From Enterobacter vonholyi (lineage in GTDB: Bacteria > Pseudomonadota > Gammaproteobacteria > Enterobacterales > Enterobacteriaceae): DNA of 64,000 bases. The translations under genes and the position numbers were made by a program. The notes below the pieces were generated by a model that was not told the DNA's origin, searched no databases, and saw nothing but the letters and a program-made list of their open reading frames with translations. Location of the stretch: positions 62,001 to 126,000 of the forward strand of contig NZ_VTUC01000009.1 in the NCBI RefSeq assembly GCF_008364555.1, in the 5' to 3' direction. Below are positions 29,043-40,109 of this stretch, piece after piece (the stretch's first letter is position 1; each line of letters begins with the position of its first letter).

Positions 29043-30143
29043 ATGCGCATCCTAATGATTATTGATGGTTTACCCGGTGGAGGAGCTGAAAAAACGGTTC
29101 TTACACTCTCCCGCGGATTAATAGATATGGGGCATCAGGTCTCTCTATTCTCTCTGCGGAAAGTGTGCGACTACGCCATCCCGGAGGGCATCGATTATCA
29201 GGTTGTTCAGGACACATGTAAAAAACCGTGGCGAAAGCTGACGGAAATTCCACGCCGCGCCCAATTGCTGGATCAAGCTATTGAGCGGGCTGAACGCAGC
29301 GGCAAATTTGATGTGGTGTTCTCTCATCTGCACAAAACAGACCGCATTGTGGCGCACTGCCGCGCCCTTGAACGTAACAAAGTTTGGTTCTGCGTGCATG
29401 GCATGTTCTCGTTCTCCTATCTTCGCCATCGCAGCGGGCTTTCGCGCTGGTTTAAACATCTTAAAATTCGTCATACCTACGAAAACCGCAACGTCGTCGC
29501 CGTCTCAGGCGCCGTGTTGAACGATCTTTCCGAGACGCTGGCACTCAATCTTCGACGCAAAGCGGTTATCCATAATCCTTTCGATATTCCTGAAATTCAG
29601 CGTCTGGCGGATGCGCCCTTCGAGATGCAGGGAAAGGATTACATCATTCATGTTGGCCGCTTCCATGAGCACAAACGCCACGACCGTCTCTTACGTGCGT
29701 TCGCCCTGAGTAAAATTGACACAACGCTGGTCATGATGGGCAATGGATCTGACGCTCAAATTCAAAAACTCAAGCAGCTTGCCCGCGATTTGGGCATTGA
29801 AAACAAAACGGTTTTCCGCCCGTTCGAGTCCAATCCCTATCCCTGGATTAAAGGGGCACGCCTTTTAGTGTTAAGTTCTGACTGCGAAGGTTTTGGTAAT
29901 GTGCTGGTCGAAGCCATTATCTGCCAGACGCCACCGGTCAGTACAAATTGCCCAGGAGGCCCTGCCGAAATCCTTACCGGGGCTTTAGCTCGCGGGCTGG
30001 CAGAGTTAAATGACGCCTCACTGGCAAAAACGCTGGCGGATATTTATACCGCCCCGCCGGTCGTTGGCGATGCAACTATCGCGTCGTTCGGTATCAATGC
30101 CATTTGCCAGCAATATGTTGCTCTGGTCGACAATCAAAAATAA
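29043..30143 (+). CDS. wabH: Core N-acetylglucosaminyltransferase, WabH-like
   Basis: A 366-residue GT4 enzyme. The N-terminus ILMIIDGLPGGGAEKTVLTL contains the glycine-rich acceptor loop. The C-terminal half has YIIHVGRFHEHKRHDRLL and SSDCEGFGNVLVEAI with the E-x7-E motif. In Klebsiella, WabH transfers GlcNAc onto the GalA put on by WabG, and WabN then deacetylates it; all three genes are here. It starts 2 bp after the wabG stop with a weak Shine-Dalgarno. Confidence 0.78.
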   Translation: MRILMIIDGLPGGGAEKTVLTLSRGLIDMGHQVSLFSLRKVCDYAIPEGIDYQVVQDTCKKPWRKLTEIPRRAQLLDQAIERAERSGKFDVVFSHLHKTDRIVAHCRALERNKVWFCVHGMFSFSYLRHRSGLSRWFKHLKIRHTYENRNVVAVSGAVLNDLSETLALNLRRKAVIHNPFDIPEIQRLADAPFEMQGKDYIIHVGRFHEHKRHDRLLRAFALSKIDTTLVMMGNGSDAQIQKLKQLARDLGIENKTVFRPFESNPYPWIKGARLLVLSSDCEGFGNVLVEAIICQTPPVSTNCPGGPAEILTGALARGLAELNDASLAKTLADIYTAPPVVGDATIASFGINAICQQYVALVDNQK

Positions 30144-30154
30144 TCAGGTTTTTT

Positions 30155-31144
30155 ATGCAAAATTCTGCCCCATTGTTAAGCGTGGTGGTTGCCGTTTATA
30201 ACGGTGAAGCTTTCCTGGATCAGTTCTTTACCTGCCTTGTCAATCAACGCATCGACAGCATGGAAGTCATCATTGTCAATGACGGCTCTACTGACCGCTC
30301 GATGGAAATCGTCGAGAAATGGCGAGAAAAACTGCCGCAGATGCAGGTCATAGAACAGCAAAACCAGGGGGTATCCATCGCGCGTAATACCGGTCTGGCC
30401 GTTGCGACGGGTCAATATCTCTCTTTCCCGGATATTGATGATGTCTTTAAACTAGGCATGTACCAGCGCCTGCTGGATATGGCCGTCACGCAGGATCTGG
30501 ATGTCGCCACCTGTAACGGGAACTACGTCTGGGAGAATAACAAGAAGCCCTCGCGCCCGATTTTTCCTGAAGACAAACTGGCTTCGACAGGGGTCATGGC
30601 TGGCCCTGCGTGGTTAAAAATGGCGTTGGATTCTCGCAAATTCCTTCACGTCACCTGGCTGAACATCTATCGCCACGACTTTATCCGTAAACACAGCTTC
30701 CATTTTGAACCCGGCCTGCGCCATCAGGATATTCCGTGGACCACCGAAGTGCTGCTCGCGGCAGAGCGGGTTCAGTACACCAGTGAACGTTATTACGACT
30801 ACTACATTCACTCTGCATCGGTGTCCCATATGCCGGACAATGACGACACGCTGATTCGTTCCGCGCGTCACTACATGAAAATCCTGCAGATGCTCGACGC
30901 CATTAATCAGCGTTACCCGGATAAGGTAAAAGGGATCCCTGCCTGCCACTGGCAAATTGCCAAAGAGGGGCTGGGAATTATTCACACCTTCGACAACATG
31001 AAGGATGAGAAGAAGAAATCAATGATTATTAAAGAATTCTTCGAAACAGGCATCTGGAAACTCATCTGGAAAAGTGCAAAAAGTCCGCGTCTGCGCTGGC
31101 GGCTGGGTAGACGTTATTTCCGTTTGAAACGGTATCTGGCATAA
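30155..31144 (+). CDS. Family 2 glycosyltransferase similar to WaaH/YibD
   Basis: A 329-residue GT2 enzyme from ATG 30155 (MQNSAPLLSVVVAVYNG). It has VIIVNDGSTDRS, the DXD-like FPDIDDVF and the block GLRHQDIPWTTEVLLAAERV. These closely resemble E. coli WaaH, a PhoB-induced glucuronosyltransferase acting on heptose III. In E. coli waaH lies between yibQ and tdh; here a WaaH-like gene sits inside the core operon and other transferases occupy the yibQ-tdh slot. Whether the sugar is GlcA or GalA is not decidable. Confidence 0.75.
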   Translation: MQNSAPLLSVVVAVYNGEAFLDQFFTCLVNQRIDSMEVIIVNDGSTDRSMEIVEKWREKLPQMQVIEQQNQGVSIARNTGLAVATGQYLSFPDIDDVFKLGMYQRLLDMAVTQDLDVATCNGNYVWENNKKPSRPIFPEDKLASTGVMAGPAWLKMALDSRKFLHVTWLNIYRHDFIRKHSFHFEPGLRHQDIPWTTEVLLAAERVQYTSERYYDYYIHSASVSHMPDNDDTLIRSARHYMKILQMLDAINQRYPDKVKGIPACHWQIAKEGLGIIHTFDNMKDEKKKSMIIKEFFETGIWKLIWKSAKSPRLRWRLGRRYFRLKRYLA

Positions 31145-31211
31145 GAGATAGCTTTACCTGGCCTAAATGCTTAGAATTTGCCCGCCGAAACTAAAAAAAA
31201 CGGATAATCGC

Positions 31212-32486
31212 TTGGAATTGTTGTATACCGCTCTGCTCTACATCATTCAGCCACTGGTGTGGCTGAGACTGTTGCTTCGTAGCCGGAAAGCGCCTGCGTA
31301 TCGCAAACGCTGGGCTGAACGCTATGGCTTCTGCCGCAATAAAGTCGTACCGGACGGTATTTTGCTGCATTCTGTTTCTGTTGGTGAAACGCTGGCGGCG
31401 ATCCCGCTGGTTCGCGCCCTGCGTCACCGCTACCCTTCACTGCCAATCACCGTCACGACGATGACGCCAACCGGCTCGGAGCGCGCGTTATCCGCTTTCG
31501 GTAAAGACGTGCAGCACGTTTATCTGCCTTACGATCTGCCCTGCGCCATGAATCGGTTCCTCAACACCGTGCGCCCGAAGTTGGTGATCGTGATGGAAAC
31601 CGAACTATGGCCGAACATGATTTCCGCCCTGCATGCCCGTAAAATCCCGCTGGTAATCGCCAACGCGCGCCTCTCAGAGCGCTCGGCGAAAGGTTACGGC
31701 AAGCTGGGTAAATTTATGCGCCGCCTGCTCAGTAAGATCACGCTGATTGCCGCGCAGAATGAAGAAGATGCAGCACGCTTTATCTCTCTGGGCCTGAAAC
31801 GCAACCAGCTTGCGGTAACGGGAAGCCTGAAATTTGATATTTCTGTAACCCCTGAACTCGCCGCTCGCGCCATCACGCTGCGTCGCCAGTGGGCTCCACG
31901 TCGTCAGGTCTGGATTGCAACCAGTACCCATGATGGCGAAGAAGAGATCATCCTGCAGGCTCACCGCAAGCTGCTGGAAAAATTCCCTGATTTACTGCTG
32001 ATCCTCGTGCCTCGCCATCCGGAGCGTTTTAAAGATGCCCGTGAAATGGTCCAGAAAGGCGGCTTCAGCTTCACGCTGCGCAGCAGCGGTGAAATCCCTT
32101 CCGGCAGCACCCAGGTGGTGATTGGCGATACGATGGGCGAGCTGATGCTGCTGTACGGCATTGCTGACCTCGCGTTTGTCGGTGGTAGCCTGGTCGAGCG
32201 CGGCGGTCATAACCCGCTGGAGCCGGCAGCCCACGCCATTCCGGTGCTGATGGGACCGCACACGTTTAACTTCAAAGACATCTGCGCGAAATTACAGCAG
32301 GCCGATGGTTTAATTACCGTGACCGATGCGGATTCGGTGGTCAAAGAGGTATCGACCCTTCTGACTGACGAAGATTATCGCCTGTGGTACGGCCGCCATG
32401 CCGTCGAAGTGCTGCACCAGAACCAGGGCGCACTGACCCGTCTGCTGCAGCTTCTGCAACCTTATCTGCCTCAGCGGAGCCACTAA
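31212..32486 (+). CDS. waaA: Kdo transferase WaaA (KdtA)
   Basis: A bifunctional inner-membrane enzyme adding two Kdo residues to lipid IVA. The N-terminal signal anchor ([19 protein letters not shown]) is followed by [19 protein letters not shown] and the C-terminal GT-B half ([19 protein letters not shown]). The start is uncertain. TTG 31212 gives a 424-residue protein like E. coli WaaA, with GGATAA just upstream. ATG 31167 would add 15 poorly coding residues. Its stop overlaps the waaE ATG. Confidence 0.95.
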   Translation: MELLYTALLYIIQPLVWLRLLLRSRKAPAYRKRWAERYGFCRNKVVPDGILLHSVSVGETLAAIPLVRALRHRYPSLPITVTTMTPTGSERALSAFGKDVQHVYLPYDLPCAMNRFLNTVRPKLVIVMETELWPNMISALHARKIPLVIANARLSERSAKGYGKLGKFMRRLLSKITLIAAQNEEDAARFISLGLKRNQLAVTGSLKFDISVTPELAARAITLRRQWAPRRQVWIATSTHDGEEEIILQAHRKLLEKFPDLLLILVPRHPERFKDAREMVQKGGFSFTLRSSGEIPSGSTQVVIGDTMGELMLLYGIADLAFVGGSLVERGGHNPLEPAAHAIPVLMGPHTFNFKDICAKLQQADGLITVTDADSVVKEVSTLLTDEDYRLWYGRHAVEVLHQNQGALTRLLQLLQPYLPQRSH

Positions 32487-33256
32487 TGTCAACGCGTCTG
32501 TCGGTCGTGATGATCGCCAAAAACGCCGCCGACCTGCTTCCGGACTGCCTGGCGTCGGTTGCCTGGGCTGACGAGATTGTCGTGCTCGACTCCGGAAGTA
32601 CGGATGATACGGTAGACGTTGCCCGGGCTGCGGGCGCAAAAGTCTTTACCGATACGGACTGGCAAGGCTATGGCATCCAGCGCCAGCGCGCGCAGGGCTA
32701 TGCCACCGGTGATTATGTATTGATGCTCGACACCGACGAACGCATCACGCCGGAGCTTCAGCAGGCCATTCAGGCGGTGCTTTCTTCGCCTCAGCCTGGC
32801 GCCGTATACAGCATTGCCCGCCGCAACTACTTCCTTGGTCGTTTTATGCGCCACAGCGGCTGGTATCCCGATCGCGTCATGCGCCTCTACGAGCGCGAGC
32901 GATATCAGTACAATGACAATCTGGTTCATGAATCCCTGAGCTGCGATAGCGCCCAGGTCATCCCCCTGACGGGCGATTTGCTGCACCTGACCTGCCGTGA
33001 TTTCGCGAGCTTCCAGCGTAAACAGCTTAACTATGCCACCGCATGGGCGCAGGAGCGTCACCAGCGCGGCAAGAAGGCCTCGCTGACGGGTATCTTCACC
33101 CACACGCTGGGCGCGTTTCTGAAAACGCTGCTGCTGCGTGGTGGCGTGCTGGACGGTAAGCAGGGCTGGTTACTCGCGGTAGTAAATGCCCAGTATACTT
33201 TCAACAAATACACCGAGCTGTGGGCGCTCTGCCGCGGCTACTCAGAGAAAACGTGA
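32486..33256 (+). CDS. waaE: LPS core beta-1,4-glucosyltransferase WaaE (KdtX)
   Basis: A 256-residue GT2 enzyme: [35 protein letters not shown] and the metal site MLDTDERI. WaaE adds beta-glucose to heptose I in Klebsiella, Serratia and Enterobacter cores and is not part of the E. coli core pathway. ATG 32486 overlaps the waaA stop (TAATG). coaD follows after 3 bp, the usual waaA-waaE-coaD order. Confidence 0.92.
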   Translation: MSTRLSVVMIAKNAADLLPDCLASVAWADEIVVLDSGSTDDTVDVARAAGAKVFTDTDWQGYGIQRQRAQGYATGDYVLMLDTDERITPELQQAIQAVLSSPQPGAVYSIARRNYFLGRFMRHSGWYPDRVMRLYERERYQYNDNLVHESLSCDSAQVIPLTGDLLHLTCRDFASFQRKQLNYATAWAQERHQRGKKASLTGIFTHTLGAFLKTLLLRGGVLDGKQGWLLAVVNAQYTFNKYTELWALCRGYSEKT

Positions 33257-33739
<483 letters not shown>

Positions 33740-33741
33740 CC

Positions 33742-34551
33742 CTATTTCTGGCACTGACGGCAGTAGAACGTGGCGCGCTGGGCGTGCTTCGTGGCAATCA
33801 CTGGCGTGCCGCAGACTCTGCACGGTTCGCCTTTACGGCCATAGACCTGCAGCTCCTGGGCAAAATAGCCCGGCTTGCCGTCACTTTGCAGGAAGTCCTT
33901 CAGCGTTGTTCCCCCCTGTTCAATCGAGCGCAGCAATACGGCTTTAATCACCCGGACCAGTAGCTCGCACTCCTCCGCCGACAGCGAAGAGGCCAGCCGA
34001 TCGGGATGGATCCCGGCTGCAAACAGCGATTCGCTGGCATAGATATTCCCCACGCCGACCACCAGCTTGTTATCCATCAGCCAGGGCTTAATCGGGCTTT
34101 TCTTCTTCGCACACTTTGCCTTGAGGTATTCCGCGTTAAACGCGTCTGAGAGCGGCTCCGGACCCAGATGCGCGAGCACGTTATGCCCTTCCAGCTCCTT
34201 CGTCCACAGCCACGCGCCAAAGCGCCGTGGGTCGGTATAACGGAGCACTTTGCCGTTGCTCATCACCAGATCGACGTGGTCGTGCTTTTCCGCAGGCAGT
34301 TCTTCGGTAAGAATGCGCAGGCTTCCGGACATCCCCAGGTGGATAATGATCCAGCCGTCGGGCAGCTCCAGCAGCAGGTATTTCGCGCGACGCTGTACGC
34401 TCAGGACGGGTTTGTCACTTAACGCGTGGATCTCATCGGACACCGGCCAGCGCAGACGTCCATTGCGGATCACCGCGTGAAGAATCGTCGCGCCGACCAG
34501 ATGGGGCTCAATACCGCGGCGGCTGGTTTCTACCTCAGGTAATTCAGGCAT
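33742..34551 (-). CDS. mutM: Formamidopyrimidine-DNA glycosylase MutM (Fpg)
   Basis: A 269-residue glycosylase/AP lyase removing 8-oxoguanine. The catalytic N-terminal proline lies in [13 protein letters not shown]. The helix-two-turn-helix contains [17 protein letters not shown]. The C-terminal zinc finger is [15 protein letters not shown] followed by FYCRQCQK. It lies downstream of rpmBG behind a terminator-like hairpin, as in E. coli. Confidence 0.97.
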   Translation of the reverse strand: MPELPEVETSRRGIEPHLVGATILHAVIRNGRLRWPVSDEIHALSDKPVLSVQRRAKYLLLELPDGWIIIHLGMSGSLRILTEELPAEKHDHVDLVMSNGKVLRYTDPRRFGAWLWTKELEGHNVLAHLGPEPLSDAFNAEYLKAKCAKKKSPIKPWLMDNKLVVGVGNIYASESLFAAGIHPDRLASSLSAEECELLVRVIKAVLLRSIEQGGTTLKDFLQSDGKPGYFAQELQVYGRKGEPCRVCGTPVIATKHAQRATFYCRQCQK

Positions 34552-34579
34552 GGTTCCTCCGTTGAGATACAGAATGCAA

Positions 34580-34604
34580 AAAACCCCGCAGTTGCGGGGT
34601 TTTT
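34580..34604 (-). terminator. Terminator/attenuator between rpmG and mutM
   Basis: A 7-bp stem CCCCGCA (34584-34590) / TGCGGGG (34593-34599) with a 2-base loop is flanked by A-runs and T-runs on both sides. On the minus strand T-rich sequence follows the stem, ending rpmBG transcripts before mutM. Confidence 0.82.
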
Positions 34605-34623
34605 CGTTACAAGGAGACTAAAA

Positions 34624-34794
<171 letters not shown>

Positions 34795-34813
34795 TTATTT
34801 CCTCTTTAAGTAC

Positions 34814-35071
<258 letters not shown>

Positions 35072-35197
35072 TTAGCTCGAGCTTCGTATGGGGTATCGGC
35101 GCCTCGTCAGGCTTTACAGCCCGGTCATCGCATAGTTCTAAGTGAACTCTCGATTGCCAGGCCCAAATGCCAAACCCGAGATTCTCAAAGGTGGCGT

Positions 35198-35226
35198 AGT
35201 ATACGCTGACTCGGCGGTGTGCTCAA
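35198..35226 (-). promoter_or_regulatory. Sigma-70 promoter of rpmBG
   Basis: On the minus strand TTGAGC (35226-35221) and TATACT (35203-35198) are 17 bases apart. A G/C-rich discriminator (ACGCCACC) follows, the pattern of growth-rate and stringently controlled ribosomal promoters. The leader to rpmB is about 140 bases. Confidence 0.75.
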
Positions 35227-35268
35227 GTCCCGAACAGACAAAGATCCCGATGGATCGCGAGAAATAGC

Positions 35269-35937
35269 CTAAATCCAGCCATGTTCTGCGAAAGAAATGT
35301 ACTCACCGCGGCCAATTATCAGATGGTCCAGCACACGAATGTCCATGAATTGACAGCATTTGATAATGCGCTCGGTGATTTCTTTGTCAGCTCTGCTCGG
35401 TTCTGCACAGCCAGAGGGGTGATTATGCGCGAGGATCACGCCCGCTGCATTCACTTTTATCGCTTCCCGCACAATTTCACGCGGATGCACCTCAACGTGG
35501 CTCAATGTGCCCGCAAAGAGACAGCTATGTTTAAGCACTCGATTTCTGTTATCGACAAAGATCACCATAAAGATCTCGCGTTCAATATCGGTTAACTGAC
35601 TTTGCAGGAATTCACGCGTCATTTCTGGCGTCAGGATCGGATCTTCCTTCTCCATGCGGACATTATAAAAACGGCGGGCAAGTTCAGCTATTCCCCTCAA
35701 CTGGGCATATTTCGCCACGCCGATCCCCTCTACGTGCTTAAACTGCGCCAGATCGGCGGTCAGTAAACCGTACAGCGAACCGAAATGTGCTATCAGCTCT
35801 TTTGCCAGCGTAAATACCGTTTTTCCGGGCGTTCCGGTACGTAAAAAGAGCGCCAATAGTTCATCGTCTTTTAACAGGGTGACACCATAGCGCAGCAGTT
35901 TTTCGCGCGGCAGCAGCTCCTCATCCTTTTCTTCCAT
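35269..35937 (-). CDS. radC: RadC family JAB/MPN domain protein
   Basis: 222 residues from ATG 35937 ([13 protein letters not shown]). A helix-hairpin-helix region ([18 protein letters not shown]) is followed by a JAMM metalloprotease-like domain with the motif [15 protein letters not shown]. The biochemical role is not established, and an earlier DNA-repair assignment was withdrawn. Divergent from coaBC. A longer start would overlap the coaBC promoter region and has no homology. Confidence 0.94.
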   Translation of the reverse strand: MEEKDEELLPREKLLRYGVTLLKDDELLALFLRTGTPGKTVFTLAKELIAHFGSLYGLLTADLAQFKHVEGIGVAKYAQLRGIAELARRFYNVRMEKEDPILTPEMTREFLQSQLTDIEREIFMVIFVDNRNRVLKHSCLFAGTLSHVEVHPREIVREAIKVNAAGVILAHNHPSGCAEPSRADKEITERIIKCCQFMDIRVLDHLIIGRGEYISFAEHGWI

Positions 35938-36106
35938 GCCCTTTCTCCCTTTTTTAACCTCATGCTGCCACAGGCCAATCCGTCGCTCGACGACCACATT
36001 GCGTTCTTGCGTGGCGGCTCGCAAAGTGGCCGAAGGACAAAATCACCCCGCTTTGGGGATTGTGATAAAATGCCTGCTCTCTGGTGAAACCCAACAGGAA
36101 AGAATC

Positions 36107-37321
36107 ATGATGAGCCTGGCCGGTAAAAAAATCGTTCTTGGCGTGAGCGGCGGCATTGCTGCTTATAAAGCGCCGGACCTCGTGCGTCGCCTGCGCGAGC
36201 GAGGGGCTGACGTGCGGGTCGCGATAACCGAAGGCGGTAAAGCCTTTATCACTCCCCTGAGCCTGCAGGCCGTTTCAGGATACCCGGTTTCTGAAAGCCT
36301 GCTCGATCCGGCCGCCGAAGCCGCGATGGGCCATATTGAACTGGGTAAATGGGCAGACCTGGTTATCCTCGCCCCCGCCACGGCCGATTTAATCGCTCGG
36401 GTGGCGGCCGGTATGGCAAACGACCTGGTTTCCACCATTTGTCTGGCCACGCCTGCGCCTGTTGCCGTCGTTCCTGCTATGAACCAGCAGATGTACCGTA
36501 ATGCGGCCACCCAGTACAATCTTGAGACGCTGGCCTCACGCGGACTGCTTATCTGGGGACCGGACAGCGGCAGCCAGGCCTGCGGCGACGTTGGCCCGGG
36601 TCGCATGCTTGATCCGCTGACGATTGTTGATATGGCCGCCGCCCATTTTTCGCCTGTCAACGATCTGCAACATCTCAACATCATGATTACCGCGGGCCCT
36701 ACGCGCGAGCCGCTGGACCCGGTGCGCTATATCACCAATCACAGCTCCGGTAAGATGGGTTTTGCCATTGCCGCCGCAGCGGCGAAGCGCGGCGCGAACG
36801 TCACGCTGGTGAGCGGCCCGGTATCGCTGCCTACCCCTGCGTTTGTGAAGCGAATTGACGTTACCACCGCGCTGGAGATGGAAGCAGCCGTGCAGGCACA
36901 TGCTCAAAGCCAGCAGATTTTTATCGGCTGTGCAGCCGTTGCAGACTATCGTGCCGAGACGATCGCCGAGGCTAAAATTAAAAAGCAAGGCGATGAATTA
37001 ACAATAAAAATGGTGAAAAATCCGGACATCGTTGCCGGTGTCGCCGCACTAAAAAGCCATCGTCCATACGTTGTTGGGTTTGCCGCAGAAACGAATAATG
37101 TGGAAGAATATGCCCGGCAAAAACGTACCCGCAAAAACCTCGATTTGATTTGCGCGAACGATGTATCGCTGGCCACACAAGGATTTAACAGCGACAGCAA
37201 CGCACTGCACCTTTTCTGGCAGGATGGAGATAAAGTCTTACCGCTTGAGCGCAAGGAACTCCTGGGCCAACAATTACTGGACGAGATCGTTACCCGTTAT
37301 GATGAAAAAAATCGACGTTAA
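36107..37321 (+). CDS. coaBC: Bifunctional phosphopantothenoylcysteine decarboxylase/synthetase CoaBC
   Basis: 404 residues from ATG 36107; ATG 36110 matches the E. coli start MSLAGKK. The N-terminal FMN-dependent CoaC decarboxylase (about 1-190) has [10 protein letters not shown], the GMANDLVS motif and PAMNQQMY. The C-terminal CoaB synthetase (about 190-404) has [17 protein letters not shown] and the K-rich [12 protein letters not shown]. These are two successive steps of coenzyme A synthesis. dut overlaps its end by 20 bp. Confidence 0.97.
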   Translation: MMSLAGKKIVLGVSGGIAAYKAPDLVRRLRERGADVRVAITEGGKAFITPLSLQAVSGYPVSESLLDPAAEAAMGHIELGKWADLVILAPATADLIARVAAGMANDLVSTICLATPAPVAVVPAMNQQMYRNAATQYNLETLASRGLLIWGPDSGSQACGDVGPGRMLDPLTIVDMAAAHFSPVNDLQHLNIMITAGPTREPLDPVRYITNHSSGKMGFAIAAAAAKRGANVTLVSGPVSLPTPAFVKRIDVTTALEMEAAVQAHAQSQQIFIGCAAVADYRAETIAEAKIKKQGDELTIKMVKNPDIVAGVAALKSHRPYVVGFAAETNNVEEYARQKRTRKNLDLICANDVSLATQGFNSDSNALHLFWQDGDKVLPLERKELLGQQLLDEIVTRYDEKNRR

Positions 37322-37757
37322 GATTCTGGACCCGCGTGTTGGCGAGCAATTCCCGCTGCCAACCTATGCCACCTCCGGCTCTGCCGGTCTTGACCTGCGC
37401 GCCTGTCTCGATGACGCCGTAGAACTGGCTCCGGGTGCCACTACCCTGGTTCCAACGGGCCTGGCGATTCACATTGCTGACCCGTCTCTGGCAGCGGTGA
37501 TCCTGCCGCGTTCTGGTCTGGGCCATAAGCACGGCGTTGTGCTGGGTAACCTGGTGGGTCTGATTGACTCCGACTATCAGGGTCAACTGATGGTCTCCGT
37601 CTGGAACCGTGGTCAGGACAGCTTCACCATTGAACCAGGCGAGCGTATCGCACAGATGGTCTTTGTACCGGTGGTACAGGCAGAATTTAACCTGGTGGCA
37701 GACTTTGACGCCACCGACCGTGGCGAAGGCGGCTTCGGCCATTCCGGGCGCAAATAA
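37302..37757 (+). CDS. dut: Deoxyuridine triphosphatase
   Basis: 151 residues from ATG 37302; an extra ATG lies one codon before. It hydrolyses dUTP to dUMP, preventing uracil in DNA. The five trimeric dUTPase motifs are visible, including [29 protein letters not shown] and the C-terminal [11 protein letters not shown]. Overlaps coaBC by 20 bp. Confidence 0.98.
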   Translation: MKKIDVKILDPRVGEQFPLPTYATSGSAGLDLRACLDDAVELAPGATTLVPTGLAIHIADPSLAAVILPRSGLGHKHGVVLGNLVGLIDSDYQGQLMVSVWNRGQDSFTIEPGERIAQMVFVPVVQAEFNLVADFDATDRGEGGFGHSGRK

Positions 37758-37802
37758 CGGCCCGAAAGACACGTATCTCACAGCGTCATAATGCAATAAC
37801 AA

Positions 37803-37824
37803 ACCGCAAACGCCAGTTTGCGGT
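37803..37824. other. Perfect hairpin between dut and slmA
   Basis: ACCGCAAAC (37803-37811) and GTTTGCGGT (37816-37824) form a 9-bp stem with a GCCA loop. No T-run follows, so it may be a weak terminator or a transcript-stabilising stem within a coaBC-dut-slmA message. Confidence 0.55.
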
Positions 37825-37877
37825 CGCTGTGTGGATGCCAGCCTGGCAAGTGCTTATTTTCAGGGGTATTTTGTAAC

Positions 37878-38474
37878 ATGGCAGAAAAACAAACCGCGAA
37901 AAGGAATCGTCGCGAAGAAATACTTCAATCTCTGGCTCTGATGCTTGAATCCAGCGATGGCAGTCAACGCATCACCACCGCTAAACTGGCCGCCTCTGTG
38001 GGCGTGTCTGAGGCGGCGCTGTACCGTCATTTTCCGAGCAAAACCCGGATGTTCGACAGCCTGATCGAATTCATTGAAGACAGCCTGATCACGCGCATCA
38101 ACCTGATTCTGAAAGATGAAAAAGACACGACCGCGCGTCTGCGTCTGATTGTACTGTTAATCCTGGGCTTCGGTGAACGCAATCCGGGATTAACCCGTAT
38201 CCTCACCGGCCACGCGCTGATGTTTGAACAGGACAGACTGCAGGGCCGCATTAACCAGCTTTTCGAGCGAATTGAAGCGCAGCTGCGCCAGGTACTGCGC
38301 GAAAAGAAAATGCGTGAGGGCGAAGGTTACAGCATTGATGAAACGCTGCTGGCGAGCCAGATTCTGGCGTTTTGTGAAGGCATGCTCTCCCGGTTTGTGC
38401 GTAGCGAATTCAAATACCGTCCAACGGACGATTTTGATGCCCGCTGGCCGTTAGTGGCAGCACAATTACAGTAA
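37878..38474 (+). CDS. slmA: Nucleoid occlusion factor SlmA
   Basis: A 198-residue TetR-family protein that, bound to its DNA sites, blocks FtsZ ring assembly over the nucleoid. The N-terminal helix-turn-helix (about 28-52) is [20 protein letters not shown]. The rest is the helical TetR-type domain, nearly identical to E. coli. Starts at ATG 37878 ([13 protein letters not shown]). Confidence 0.97.
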   Translation: MAEKQTAKRNRREEILQSLALMLESSDGSQRITTAKLAASVGVSEAALYRHFPSKTRMFDSLIEFIEDSLITRINLILKDEKDTTARLRLIVLLILGFGERNPGLTRILTGHALMFEQDRLQGRINQLFERIEAQLRQVLREKKMREGEGYSIDETLLASQILAFCEGMLSRFVRSEFKYRPTDDFDARWPLVAAQLQ

Positions 38475-38481
38475 CGCTATC

Positions 38482-38552
38482 GCCGGATGGCGGCTTCGCC
38501 TTATCCGGCTTACAAACTGGTAGTAGGCCCGGTAAGCGTTTCGCCTCCGGGC
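38482..38552. repeat. BIME: two inverted REP (PU) sequences
   Basis: The first REP (38482-38509) has GCCGGATGGCGG paired with CTTATCCGGC-type sequence. The second (38527-38552), in opposite orientation, has GCCCGG and CCGGGC arms. They lie between the convergent ends of slmA and pyrE, the usual place for BIMEs. They differ from the REP-like family at 841 and 54211. Confidence 0.85.
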
Positions 38553-38559
38553 AATGCAA

Positions 38560-39201
38560 TTAAACCCCGAACTCTTCGCGATACGCTTTTACCGCTGCCA
38601 GATGGTCCGCCATCTCAGGCTTCTCTTCCAGATACGCAATCAGCTCTTTTAGGGTGATAATCGACGTCACTTTACAGCTGTAATCGCGCTCAACTTCCTG
38701 AATAGCGGAAATTTCACCGCGACCACGCTCCTGACGATCCAGAGAAATCAGCACGCCAGCAAGCGTCGCACCGTTGGCCTGGATAATCTCCATCGATTCG
38801 CGGATCGCCGTACCCGCGGTGATCACGTCATCGACCAGCATGACGCGGCCCTGCAGTGTGCTGCCGACCAGATTTCCGCCTTCACCGTGGGTTTTAGCCT
38901 CTTTGCGGTTAAAGCAGTACGGCACGTCGCGGTCATGGTGTTCCGCCAGCGCCACCGCTGTAGTGGTCGCAATCGGAATGCCTTTATAGGCCGGGCCAAA
39001 CAGCAGGTCAAAATCAATCCCGGAATCCACCAGCGCTTCGGCATAGAAACGGCCTAACAGTGCCAGATCGCGCCCGGTATTAAACAGCCCGGCGTTGAAG
39101 AAATAGGGACTCTTACGCCCGGATTTCAGCGTAAACTCGCCAAACTTAAGTACCTGCTTGTTAAGCGCAAACTCAATAAACTGGCGCTGATACGATTTCA
39201 T
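38560..39201 (-). CDS. pyrE: Orotate phosphoribosyltransferase
   Basis: 213 residues from ATG 39201 ([11 protein letters not shown]). It makes OMP from orotate and PRPP in pyrimidine synthesis. The PRPP-binding motif is [13 protein letters not shown], and the flexible loop [12 protein letters not shown] is present. Transcribed after rph through an attenuator, so expression should rise when UTP is low. Confidence 0.98.
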   Translation of the reverse strand: MKSYQRQFIEFALNKQVLKFGEFTLKSGRKSPYFFNAGLFNTGRDLALLGRFYAEALVDSGIDFDLLFGPAYKGIPIATTTAVALAEHHDRDVPYCFNRKEAKTHGEGGNLVGSTLQGRVMLVDDVITAGTAIRESMEIIQANGATLAGVLISLDRQERGRGEISAIQEVERDYSCKVTSIITLKELIAYLEEKPEMADHLAAVKAYREEFGV

Positions 39202-39235
39202 GGATTTGCTCCTTTGGTTTTTCTGTCTTACAGGC

Positions 39236-39263
39236 AAAAAAAAGGCGACTCATTGGTCGCCTT
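39236..39263 (-). terminator. pyrE attenuator (rph-pyrE intergenic terminator)
   Basis: On the minus strand an 8-bp stem (AAGGCGAC / GTCGCCTT, 39263-39256 and 39249-39242) is followed by eight T (39243-39236). It begins 5 bp after the rph stop and precedes pyrE. In E. coli, coupling of rph translation with UTP-sensitive transcription decides read-through at this site; the same layout is seen here. Confidence 0.88.
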
Positions 39264-39267
39264 AAAA

Positions 39268-39984
39268 TCAATTTTTTAACGCCGCTTTCTGCGTCGTTAC
39301 AATGGATTCGATTCCCCCTCGGGCCAACGCCAGCAGGGAGAGAAGCTCGTCGTGGGTGAACGGCTCGCCTTCCGCCGTGCCCTGTACTTCAATGATGCGA
39401 CCGTCTTCGGTCATCACCACGTTCATGTCGGTCTCGGCGGCAGAATCTTCAACGTATTCCAGATCGCAAAGCGCTTCACCGTTAACGATACCCACGGACA
39501 CCGCCGCAACCATACCTTTCATTGGGTTGGTTTTCAGCTTACCGGCCGCAACCAGCTTGTTAAGGGCATCAGCCAGCGCCACGCATGCGCCAGTAATGGA
39601 CGCCGTACGCGTACCGCCGTCTGCCTGAATAACGTCGCAGTCCAGCGTGATGGTGAATTCGCCGAGGATTTTCAGATCAACGGCTGCACGCAGCGCACGC
39701 GCGATCAGACGCTGAATTTCCATGGTACGACCGCCCTGCTTGCCCTTTGCCGCTTCACGGGCATTACGGGTGTGGGTCGCACGCGGCAGCATGCCGTACT
39801 CTGCGGTGATCCAGCCCTGGCCCTGACCTTTCAGGAAACGCGGAACGCCTTCTTCAATGGACGCGGTGCACAGAACCTTCGTGTCACCAAACTCAACCAG
39901 CACGGAGCCTTCAGCGTGTTTTGTATAGTTACGGGTCAGGGTGACGGGACGCACCTGATTGGCGCTACGACCTGATGGACGCAT
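39268..39984 (-). CDS. rph: Ribonuclease PH (intact)
   Basis: A 238-residue phosphorolytic 3'-5' exoribonuclease that trims tRNA 3' ends. RNase PH marks: [24 protein letters not shown], and the phosphate-site [18 protein letters not shown]. The frame is full length, unlike the rph-1 frameshift of E. coli K-12. It serves as the translated leader for the pyrE attenuator just downstream and is divergent from yicC. Confidence 0.97.
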   Translation of the reverse strand: MRPSGRSANQVRPVTLTRNYTKHAEGSVLVEFGDTKVLCTASIEEGVPRFLKGQGQGWITAEYGMLPRATHTRNAREAAKGKQGGRTMEIQRLIARALRAAVDLKILGEFTITLDCDVIQADGGTRTASITGACVALADALNKLVAAGKLKTNPMKGMVAAVSVGIVNGEALCDLEYVEDSAAETDMNVVMTEDGRIIEVQGTAEGEPFTHDELLSLLALARGGIESIVTTQKAALKN

Positions 39985-40109
39985 GATGGATTCTCCGGCT
40001 TGAAACGAATGTGGCTGCGCATTATACGGATAAAGGACGCTTATTCCTATCCTGAGAAGCCCCCGAAAGCTATAATCCCCCCATCTCTCCTTTAAAAACG
40101 GGAATGTCT

